DNA of 46,527 nucleotides from Singulisphaera sp. GP187 (GTDB taxonomy: Bacteria > Planctomycetota > Planctomycetia > Gemmatales > Gemmataceae). The position numbers and the translations under genes were made by a program. The stretch spans positions 1 through 46,527 of the forward strand of contig CAMBMH010000012.1 of NCBI GenBank assembly GCA_945868575.1, written 5' to 3'. Below the pieces are notes generated by a model. The model did no database searches and was not told the origin of the DNA. It saw only the letters and a program-made list of their open reading frames with translations. Shown here piece after piece: positions 34,743 to 42,900 of this stretch (position 1 is the first letter of the stretch; each line of letters begins with the position of its first letter).

Positions 34743-35747
34743 GTGAAGAATCGATTTGCCTGGCTCGCTTTGGCTCTCGGATTTGGATTGACCCTTCCGG
34801 CAAACGCCCAGGAAACCCAAAAACCCGTCCGCATGGGCACGGGAATCATGACCTTTGACACTGTTCCCGGCTGGGGCCTTGGGGCGGATGGCAAATCGGT
34901 CATCGGATCCACCCACGGCGGTGTCGTCGTCGACAAGGAAGGGAACATCTACACCAGCGCAGCGGCAGGCGTTTTTGTATTCTCTCCTGATGGCAAAGTG
35001 GTCCGCCGATTTCTCGGCGAAAAGTATTCCAACATCCACGACATGAAAATCCGCGACGAAGAAAAAGGCGAGTTTATCTACGGCGCCCGCAACGCCAACG
35101 CCGAAGGGATCAAGTTCAACGCCCAAACCGGCGACATCGTCCTGAAGCTCCCCTTCCCCGAGGAATCCGGCCTCAAAATGCGCCAATTCAGCCCCACGGC
35201 AATCACCGTGGCCGCCAACGGCGACATCTATCTTTCCAACGGCTATGCGACCAACCACATCTTCAAGTTCGACAAGAACGGCAAATACCTGAGCCACTTT
35301 GGATCCAAAGGCAACGGCCTCAAGGAATTCAACACCGCCCATGGCATGACCCTGGACACCCGCTACACCCCCAATCGTCTCCTGGTTTGCGATCGCAATC
35401 ACCAACCCAAGGGTCGCCTGGTCCACTATAGCCTCGAAGGCGAATTCCTCGGCGAAGTCATCACAGGCCTGGGAATGCCCACCTCCGCGATAGTGCAAGG
35501 CGATTATGTTTCCGTTCCCGACCTCCAGGGTCGCCTTGTCATCCTCGACAAGAACAACACCATCATGGCCGTTCTTGGTCACAACCCCGATCCCGCCAAG
35601 GGCGGAAGCTACAACATCCCCCAAAAGGAATGGGTTGAGGGAATTTTCAGCGGCACCCACGGCTCTGCCTGGGACAAGGATGGCAATCTCTATGTCCAGG
35701 ACTGGAATGTCTCGGGCCGCATTATGAAGCTGGTTCGCGTCAAGTAA
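34743..35747 (+). CDS. secreted NHL-type six-bladed beta-propeller protein
   Basis: About 334 residues. I choose GTG 34743 as the start: AGGAG lies eight bases upstream and it leads straight into a signal peptide (VKNRFAWLALALGFGLTLPANAQ; first residue Met in vivo). The longer frame from 34620 spoils it. The mature part is a propeller with repeats such as GGVVVDKEGNIYTSAAAGVFVFSPDGKVVRRF, ITVAANGDIYLSNG and GSAWDKDGNLYVQDWN; the His/Asp-rich blades resemble peptidyl-hydroxyglycine lyase-like NHL proteins. No catalytic set could be assigned. A strong terminator follows. An antisense ORF (34488-35660) over it is a shadow. Confidence 0.85.
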   Translation: MKNRFAWLALALGFGLTLPANAQETQKPVRMGTGIMTFDTVPGWGLGADGKSVIGSTHGGVVVDKEGNIYTSAAAGVFVFSPDGKVVRRFLGEKYSNIHDMKIRDEEKGEFIYGARNANAEGIKFNAQTGDIVLKLPFPEESGLKMRQFSPTAITVAANGDIYLSNGYATNHIFKFDKNGKYLSHFGSKGNGLKEFNTAHGMTLDTRYTPNRLLVCDRNHQPKGRLVHYSLEGEFLGEVITGLGMPTSAIVQGDYVSVPDLQGRLVILDKNNTIMAVLGHNPDPAKGGSYNIPQKEWVEGIFSGTHGSAWDKDGNLYVQDWNVSGRIMKLVRVK

Positions 35748-35782
35748 AAGTCGGTCGCCTTTCGGATTGAGTCATCCAAACG

Positions 35783-35832
35783 AACCTGGGGACTGGGTTG
35801 GTCCAAAGAACAGCCCACTCCCCAGGTTTTTT
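35783..35832 (+). terminator. strong intrinsic terminator
   Basis: AACCTGGGGA (35783-35792) pairs with TCCCCAGGTT (35819-35828), extended inward by TGGG/CCCA after one mismatch, and followed by a T-run to 35832. It ends the NHL-propeller transcript; the converging ThuA gene ends 38 bases further on. Confidence 0.9.
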
Positions 35833-35869
35833 GTTTTCGTCACGGCAGGTTTTGCCGAAATGGGATCGA

Positions 35870-36694
35870 TTATTTCGCCGGGGAAGGCGGAGGAGGCAAA
35901 GTCAGGTCGTCGACCGATGCCGAGACCTTGGCCCCTTCCTTGGGAACCTCAAGTCCCGCGCTCCAGAGGATTCCGTTGACGATCATTTTACGGAATGCCT
36001 CGATGCGGAAGTTGTCATGGAAATGCCCCAGGGTGGTTCCAAAGCTCCGGCCCCCGTTCTGGTTCTTGCGGTCGTGGACCCAGGCCACAATCTGGTCTTT
36101 TCCATCGACAGTGACCCGTACCAGCGGTTTGGATTCGGGGTGGAATTTGAGGTTGAGATAGATCTCATCATGGAGCGGGTAAGGGGCCCAGCCTTGGGAG
36201 ACCGGGTGGGCGGGGTCGAGCTGAACAAGGGGGTATTTCCCCACATTGAGTCCGGAATGATTGAGGTGAAACCATCCCCCAAGAAGGTCAAGATAATCGG
36301 TTCCCAGTTTCGCGTCGTTGGTCGCGGTCGCCCAGTGGATCGTGGCGAAGCCGACACCGGCATCAAAAAGCTTGGCGGTCTCTTTACGGCGCTTTGGATC
36401 AAAGACGATGTCCCCTGCGGAACGGGAATAGTAGACGATCGATTTGACCCCTTCAAGGATTTTGGGATCTTTGGGCCAATCGAGATCCGCCGAAAAGACC
36501 GCATCCACACCCGGGTTCTGGTTGAGGCATTTGACAAGGAGTTTGCACTCCTCGGTATACATGTGAGTGTTCCAGGCATGGTCATGGGCCGTGGCAATCA
36601 CCACAATTCGCGCCTTGGCCGGATCCGCGGCGAGAGTGGCACTTAAGCCAAAAATCAAACCACAAAGGCCCAGGGCCAGTTTTGCCAAATGCAT
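35870..36694 (-). CDS. secreted ThuA domain protein
   Basis: About 274 residues. A signal peptide (residues 5-23, LALGLCGLIFGLSATLAAD) precedes a ThuA/glutamine-amidotransferase-like fold: IVVIATAHDHAWNTHMYTEE at the start, a KSIVYYSRSAGDIVFD strand-turn, TIHWATATND, LGGWFHLNHSGLN, and a closing VAWVHDRKNQNGGRSFGTTLGHFHDNF. ThuA proteins belong to trehalose/sugar utilisation in rhizobia, and many planctomycetes carry dozens of secreted versions whose role is not settled. Start 36694 is chosen for the signal peptide; GAGA lies ten bases upstream. Confidence 0.85.
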   Translation of the reverse strand: MHLAKLALGLCGLIFGLSATLAADPAKARIVVIATAHDHAWNTHMYTEECKLLVKCLNQNPGVDAVFSADLDWPKDPKILEGVKSIVYYSRSAGDIVFDPKRRKETAKLFDAGVGFATIHWATATNDAKLGTDYLDLLGGWFHLNHSGLNVGKYPLVQLDPAHPVSQGWAPYPLHDEIYLNLKFHPESKPLVRVTVDGKDQIVAWVHDRKNQNGGRSFGTTLGHFHDNFRIEAFRKMIVNGILWSAGLEVPKEGAKVSASVDDLTLPPPPSPAK

Positions 36695-36826
36695 TGCTGA
36701 ATTCTCTTGCGGGGTGAGAAGGGAGAAGGTAGGGATTTTGTAGGCTGGAAATGCCGGGAAACGAGTCGTGATTCCGGGCCATGGTGTGGAGGCGATTATT
36801 ATGCCACAAGGTGGACGGGATACTGA

Positions 36827-37753
36827 GGTGGGTTTTGCCTTTCCATCCGTCAGAAATGTCAAGTTGATAACAATTATTCCCTTTCAGGGGATGGATTCCT
36901 GCGAAAATGGATCCTGGATGATCCCGACCCCTTCAATAGGCTCTTGCTATTGAATTGGGTTGAAATCGGTGACCTTTCCGAAAATGAACTCCAAAAATTA
37001 AAAAACGACAAATCATTAATGGTTAAGCGAAAAATTTATTTAAACATATTCACTTCCAATATTAAACCAACCAAAGATGAACTTCATAATTTGGCTCTTG
37101 ACCGTAATCCGAGTCTGAGGGAATTGGCGAGATTCTATCTCCATAAACTTTACCAGGAAGATGCCTACGGGATTTATCAATCAAGGCATGATGAAAAGTT
37201 TTAATACATCGCGGATTATGGCCGCAAGGAAGATTCCGGTCATTTTCTCGAAGGCATACGGGTTGGTTCAAAATCCACAAAATACAATTGCTTCAAAGCT
37301 CTGGTATCCTCCGCGCCAGAACGCATATTGGAATTGGACCTGAAACCATTGATTATCCAAAACGGCAAATACCGGTCTATCCTGACAGAAGTCCTTCCAA
37401 GATTATTGCCAATCGAAAGAATCCAGGCGTTGCGCCCTGCGTTTGAGGCGAGTTCCCAAAATGGCATCCTTAGTTACCTTTGGACGCTCAATAGGAAATC
37501 GTTCTGGTTTTTTTTGGATGAGGCCATTGACGCCATTATTTCGAATCGAGTATCATTAAAAGACAGGAGGCTTATTATGGATAAAATATATAAAAACAGA
37601 TATGTATATGAGAAAATATAGAATGAAACCAAAGAACGAATTAATAATAAAATTATCAGGATATACAATTTTAATCCAAATAGATATGAACTTTTTACAA
37701 AGCATATTGGGTTTATTTTAGGTTCGGCAACCATAAAGAATTCGGTTTTATAA
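36827..37753 (+). pseudogene. decayed AT-rich gene with two in-frame stops
   Basis: One reading frame stays open from after TGA 36824 to TAA 37751-37753, interrupted only by TAA at 37202-37204 and TAG at 37619-37621. Protein-like text runs through all three parts (GFLRKWILDDPDPF, LALDRNPSLRELARFYL, then YIADYGRKEDSGHFLEG, LPIERIQALRPAFEAS and finally NNKIIRIYNFNP). No ATG or GTG is found at the front, so the 5' end is probably also lost. The first part looks like a helical repeat (HEAT-like) protein, but I recognise no family. Composition is very AT-rich (14/60 G+C in line 37561). Separate short genes with TTG starts are the alternative. Confidence 0.6.
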
Positions 37754-37842
37754 ATTTTTTAGGATAAAATGGCGGAAAACGAACAGTAAATTGAGAAAAC
37801 GCTCTGGATGGGGCGTGCTGTTTGGTTTCGGTTTAATTCGAC

Positions 37843-38499
37843 TTGTCCTATACTGTGAATAGGAATTTCGGACGCGTGGAACGACCTGGTTATTTCCAAA
37901 GTTTGAAATATCCAACTGCTTTGGAAAACCAACTGGAAATTCGAATTGGATACAATGTAATGGTTGTTTTTTCTGACCCATCGAATCCCCAACAAACATG
38001 GATCGCCTCCCGAACTATTGATGTCCTCCATTCTGATGGGCGGGTCATCCGTATCACTCCAAAAATTGGGCAACCCTACAAAGTGCTTTCGGACGAATGG
38101 GCCTGTCCGGTTGCTATTGACGGATTCCATGAACGAATTCCGGACATTCGCGGAATTGACGCCTGGCAGGCTCTTCAACTAAGCCAGCAACTGTTGGCGA
38201 AGTTGCTACAGGATCTGCTCCAAGAGGGTTGTCGATTTTACTGGCCTCAAACCTCGGATCCAATGACCACAACGGATCTTTTCGCATGGATTGGCAACCC
38301 AAATCCATCCGATGACTTGGGAAGACGATTTTCCCAGGGACCTAAACATTTGGTATCCGCTTCTGCATGGGATGGAAGGAAATTGGGTCGCGATGTAGGT
38401 TGCCTCAACCGGGAGGTTGGCCTTTCGCCGACACATGGAAGTCTTTGGCGGGATGGTACTTCCCGAAAAAAAATCTTTTGTGACAAGGAGAAAAACTGA
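37843..38499 (+). CDS. hypothetical protein, possibly DUF6968-like
   Basis: About 218 residues; the start is uncertain (TTG 37843, GTG 37855 or GTG 37876; an in-frame stop lies just upstream at 37834). The centre contains WACPVAIDGFHERIPDIRG followed by GIDAWQALQLSQQLL, a pattern of a strand, a C-P-x-x-I-x-G motif and a G-x-D-x-x-Q-A-L helix that I have seen in small uncharacterised proteins of the DUF6968 sort. The C-terminal 70 residues read unevenly and may be less conserved. TGA overlaps the ATG of the next gene by one base, so they are coupled. No membrane helix or signal peptide. Confidence 0.6.
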   Translation: MSYTVNRNFGRVERPGYFQSLKYPTALENQLEIRIGYNVMVVFSDPSNPQQTWIASRTIDVLHSDGRVIRITPKIGQPYKVLSDEWACPVAIDGFHERIPDIRGIDAWQALQLSQQLLAKLLQDLLQEGCRFYWPQTSDPMTTTDLFAWIGNPNPSDDLGRRFSQGPKHLVSASAWDGRKLGRDVGCLNREVGLSPTHGSLWRDGTSRKKIFCDKEKN

Positions 38500-38903
38500 T
38501 GGATTTGTATTCCGACACAGTCGAAGAGGTAAAAAAGGAAAACGAACAGGATGTTTTTCTGCTGATGTTCCTTGCCTTGCCCCATGAAGATAATGAAGTC
38601 TTTTACGAGGTGGGTGGGGCGTATATTTCTTGTTGGATCAACAAACCAACACTCAGGGAGGCGGAAATTCTCGCACTTGAGATGATCGCGAAAGAGCAAT
38701 GGAAACCTATTAAATTCGAAAATTGGGACTTTGTCAATGAGGCGTCCTATACCGAAAAAGCAGACCTGACCAAGGAAGAAGCCGAGGAATATTTATCCTG
38801 GCTAAGGCAAGCCTTGGAAGAAGGGATCGCCCTGAGCATTCACTGCTGGCCCGTCGACGCCGAAGAAGAAGAAAATGACGAAGGCCAAAAAGTCGAGGAA
38901 TAG
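38499..38903 (+). CDS. small acidic hypothetical protein
   Basis: 134 residues, strongly acidic with a charged tail (EEEENDEGQKVEE). No family name is recognised. The core GGAYISCWINKPTLREAE, WKPIKFENWDFV and GIALSIHCWP resembles short bacterial proteins with a beta-alpha-beta fold and terminal H-x-W-P that occur as pairs with other small unknown genes. The ATG overlaps the previous stop (TGATG) and has AAGGAG eight bases upstream, a good case for real translation and for a two-gene unit. Could be an immunity- or antitoxin-like partner, but nothing in the sequence proves it. Confidence 0.72.
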   Translation: MDLYSDTVEEVKKENEQDVFLLMFLALPHEDNEVFYEVGGAYISCWINKPTLREAEILALEMIAKEQWKPIKFENWDFVNEASYTEKADLTKEEAEEYLSWLRQALEEGIALSIHCWPVDAEEEENDEGQKVEE

Positions 38904-39250
38904 GCTACCTCTTTACAGAAATGGAATTGTAATCTTGGTCCTTCGGACTGGCGTCGGACGGTTCATATATTTGCGGGTGCTGCCTCGTCAAAAACCGTCG
39001 GGGAGTATGGGGAGTTGGTCTACGGAGTGGATGGGTAAACCCAAGGTTCTACCACTATTTTGTGAGTGTAAATTTGGGCAGATTGATAACAGGTGGAATT
39101 GGAAATATCCCTCCGCTTGGCCTGCCACATTTCATGCAGGGACCCAAAACCGGGTAGAATGCCAATACCAAGGCCGTTTGGTCCTGATCGGCAAAATTGC
39201 CTAAACCGCAAACTCCAAATCCAGGAAAATCCATCGGGAAAAGGTGCAAA
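38904..39250. other. intergenic region
   Basis: 347 bases. A 109-codon open frame (38875-39204) overlaps the end of the previous gene and continues here, but it lacks a ribosome binding site and recognisable protein pattern, so I do not call it. No hairpin with T-run, no repeat and no clear promoter were seen. Confidence 0.5.
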
Positions 39251-39880
39251 ATGCAAAAGGGAATCGTTGGGATTGTCGCCTTGCTATCCATGACCGGTTT
39301 GGGTTTGGCCCAAGGTAGTTTGGGAACAGGACCAGGGAGCTTGGGAATGGCACCGGGGGCCAAATACCCCAAGGCAAAAGTCAGCTTTGAGGATTTCAAA
39401 GGGTTGGTCAATGAGGTGGAACCCTATCGGGCCAGTCGGCTTGTGGACCTCAACACCTTTTTGAAGATGAGCAAGGAGCCCGGCACCATCATCCTGGATT
39501 CCCGTTCGACATTCCGGTTTGATCGGATTCATGTCAAGGGTGCGAAACATTTGGCCTTTACCGATTTCAATCAGGACGCCCTCAAACAGGTTATTCCAAC
39601 CCCCCAGACGCGGATCTTAATCTATTGCAACAATAATTTTGACGGCAATCAGACAGATTTTCCTTCCAAAATTGTCGGATTTAGTGCGAAACCAACCATT
39701 AGCCCGGCCAAACAATTCCTGTCTCAGCAAAAACCACTCATGATGGCGCTAAATGTCCCGACCTACATCAATCTCTACGGGTACGGATATCGGAATGTTT
39801 ATGAGCTGGATGAGCTTGTAAATGTGAAGGATCGAAGGATTACCTTTGAAGGGTCCATTGTGGACCAGAAAAAACCATAA
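39251..39880 (+). CDS. secreted rhodanese-like domain protein
   Basis: About 209 residues. A signal peptide (4-20, ending GLA/Q) and a Gly/Ser/Pro-rich stretch precede a rhodanese-type domain: TIILDSRSTFRFDRIHVKGAKHLA (the usual D-x-R...-H-x-x-G-A motif) and ILIYCNNNF with the active-site Cys126, then a long insertion to NVYELDELV. The C-x-x-x-x pocket has N-N-N-F rather than the typical R/K-containing loop. Sulfur transfer or a binding role outside the cytoplasm is possible. ATG 39251 gives the signal peptide, with AAGG upstream; the frame opens earlier at 39197. Confidence 0.78.
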   Translation: MQKGIVGIVALLSMTGLGLAQGSLGTGPGSLGMAPGAKYPKAKVSFEDFKGLVNEVEPYRASRLVDLNTFLKMSKEPGTIILDSRSTFRFDRIHVKGAKHLAFTDFNQDALKQVIPTPQTRILIYCNNNFDGNQTDFPSKIVGFSAKPTISPAKQFLSQQKPLMMALNVPTYINLYGYGYRNVYELDELVNVKDRRITFEGSIVDQKKP

Positions 39881-39960
39881 TTTCCCCCTGATGATCCATT
39901 TGCAAGGTATTCGTAGTTTTGAATTGGCAGAATCCAGTTTGGGACACCCTAACTAACCAG

Positions 39961-42900
39961 TTAACTAATGGTGAGCGTTAAAACCTGATCGGTTGCATTT
40001 CCCGACCCATTGGACGCCCGAAAAGTCAGCAAATAAACCCCCTTGGCTCCTGTTGCCGCGGTGCCCGACAGGATTCCGGTGGTGTAATCGAAGCGAATCC
40101 CCAAAGGCAAAGTTCCTTGAACCAGGCTAATGCTCGGAACGGGGCCACCCAACGCGGTAAGCGTGAAAGTCTCGGCCACTCCTGCGGTAAATGTAACCTG
40201 GTCTATGCTCGTGATAGTTGGTGCTTTGTTGTTTTGGAAACCGTAACCGATACGGAGACCATCAGGTTCGGTCAGAAATTTCACAACATAAGTGCCGGCA
40301 AGGTCGTTTAAGCTTATGGCCGCAAGTCCAGCATTTGCCGAATTACCCACGATGCTGTTTGTCGAGGAAACAGACCCTGCGATTCCACTGGTTCCGCTAC
40401 CATATGTAACCGCACCGGCGTTGGCCTTGGATCCGCCATTGTTCCAACTGGCGCTGCTGACCAAGTAGTTACCACCGGTGAAAGTGGTCACGCCGCCACT
40501 GCCCACGCTGTCCCCGTTGGTGGACCCAACCAGACTATTGGCGCTGGAAATTGCTCCTTTGACTCCACCTGCCGTTGTCAAGCCATTGCCCCAAGTTGCC
40601 GCACCCTTGCCGCTACTCCACAGTGGACTGAGGACCACATAGTTGCTGTTGCCTTTTAGAGCAATAATTCCGCCGCTTGCCACCTTGTCTCCATTTTCAG
40701 ATCCGACAAGGCTATTGGAGCTGGAAACCGTACCGGTGGTACCAGACGAACCATTCGCCCAGGTTGCGGCACCCTTGTTGCCACTCCAAAGAGGGCTGCC
40801 GACGACATAGTTGCCATTGTTAAGCAAAGTGACCCCGCCGCTTCCAACCTGATCATTCGCTGTTGAACCGACAATGCTATTGGAGCTCGAAACCGTGCCG
40901 GTCACTCCGGAGCTGCTTCCAAATGTTACAGCACCGACGCTTGCGGCGGAGTCGCTGTTCCAAACCGGGCTGACAACGGCATAGGTTCCATTGGCAAGCG
41001 CGGTAACTCCCCCAATTCCGACATTGTCGTTGGTATGTGACCCAACAAGGCTGTTGGTGCTGCTAACCGTCCCGGTTGTTGCCGAGGAACCGTATCCGAA
41101 GGTAACCGCCCCGGCTGCTGAGGCGCTGCCTCCGTTGGACCAGTTGGGGCTATAGACTACATAGTTGTTGTTGGAAAGGACGGTGATACCGCCGCTTCCC
41201 ACCCGGTCGTTGGCGGTCAAGCCGACAAAGCTGTTGGAGTCGCTGACGGTTCCGGATGTGCCTGAGGTTCCATTGCCCCAGGTTACTGCGCCAAGCGAGT
41301 TGCTCCAGGTTGATGTCACCACGACATAGTTGCCGTTTTTGAGGGCGGTGACGCTGGTGCCCACTTTGTCGTTGGCTGTGCTACCGACGATGCTATTGTT
41401 GTTGCTAACCGAACCGGTGACTCCCGAGGTGCCACTAGAGAAGGTCACCGCACCCGCCGCTGCGGCTGATCCACTGTTCCAAAGCGCGCTCTTGACAACA
41501 AAGTTTCCATTGGAAAGTTCTGTCACTCCGCTTGAACCGACATAACTTCCCGTCGTTGTTCCAACGAGGCTATTGGCTACGGCCACGATGCCCGAGGTGC
41601 CGACCGCGCCATCGCCCAAAGTCACAGCGCCTTTGTTGGAACCCCAATTGACGCTGTTGACAACATAATTCCCATTCCCAAGTGCCGTAACGCCGCCGCT
41701 TCCTACTTGTGCGCCCGGTTCGCCCACTAGGCTGTTGGAAGAGCTAACGACCCCCACGATGGATCCATCCGCCCCATTGGCCCATGTAGCAGCCCCTGCG
41801 TTGCCTAACCAGTTGGGACTGATTACCACAAACTTGTTGTTTCCGGTTAGCACAGTGACACCACCAAGGCCCACAGAGTCTCCAATCGTTGTACCGACAA
41901 TGCTGTTGGTAGGGGTGATTGGGCCAAAGGCGCCTTCATTGGTTTTGCCCGTGGTGCCACTCATCCATGTGGCGGCTCCCGCTGCGGAAATGCTGCCCCC
42001 GTTGTTCCAGGTAGGGGTGGTAACCACAAAGTTTCCGTTGGTCAAATTGGCAATGGAATTGTTTCCAACCTGGTCGTTTGCGCTTGATCCAATGAGGCTA
42101 TTGCCCGCTCCCACGACACCAGTAATTCCAGTAGTTTTGCTACCCCAGGTGACGGCGCCTGCCGCGGAGTTCCAAAGGGAACTACGCACGACAAAGTTTC
42201 CGTTGGCCAGTTCAGTGATGGCTTTGTTGCCTACGGCGTCGAAGGTGTTGGAACCGACCAGACTGTTGGAGCTGGCAACGACTCCGGATATTCCAGAGGT
42301 TCCGCTTCCCCAGGTGACAGCGCCCATCCCGGAATTCCAAAGGGGATTGCGAACGACATAACCTCCATTTTTTAGAGCAAAAATGGGATAGTTGGCAAGA
42401 CCCAAATGATCGGTTGATGAACCACCTACCAGGCTATTGAGGCTGGTCACGCTCGTGGTCAAACCAGTGGAACCATTAGCAAAAGTCACGGCTCCCTTAC
42501 CGCCGTCAAAGTTGGAGCTTTGAACGACAAAATTGCCATTTGCCAAAGCGGTCACGCCATCCGAACCGATTTGGTCGCCTGTTTTGGATCCGGTCAGGGA
42601 GCTGATAAGTGCGCCTGTGGATCCGTTGTAAAGATAAACGGCGCCTGCATTGGTTCCGCCCGCATCGTCATATGGGGCAGTGATGACAACATTTCCATTG
42701 GTCAAGGAAAGTACCACCGTGCCGAACCCGTTTCCTGGGCTTGGATTGGGATCGGGATAATAGTCGTTGACCCAAAGTTTGATAGTTTTGGTTGTTTGGA
42801 GGTAGTTATCCGTTTCGGACGCTGTTACCGTAATGTTATGGCTTCCCCTGCTTAACACGGTCCCGAGGGGAATATCGTAGGAAAGGGATCCCGGCTCACT

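Noticed and set aside
36827-37753. Programmed read-through or recoding of two stops
   Set aside because: The stops are different (TAA and TAG), no recoding signal is visible, and a start codon is missing; gene decay is simpler.
38875-39204. 109-codon plus-strand ORF
   Set aside because: Overlaps the end of a well-supported gene, lacks a ribosome binding site and shows no familiar protein pattern.
41735-42361. 208-codon plus-strand ORF within the repeat array
   Set aside because: It is the reverse-strand mirror of the repeats of the giant surface protein, with Pro/Leu/Thr-rich low-complexity text.
40240-42735. Possible CRISPR array from regular repetition
   Set aside because: Units are about 170-190 bases, coding, and variable throughout; there are no short identical repeats with unique spacers.
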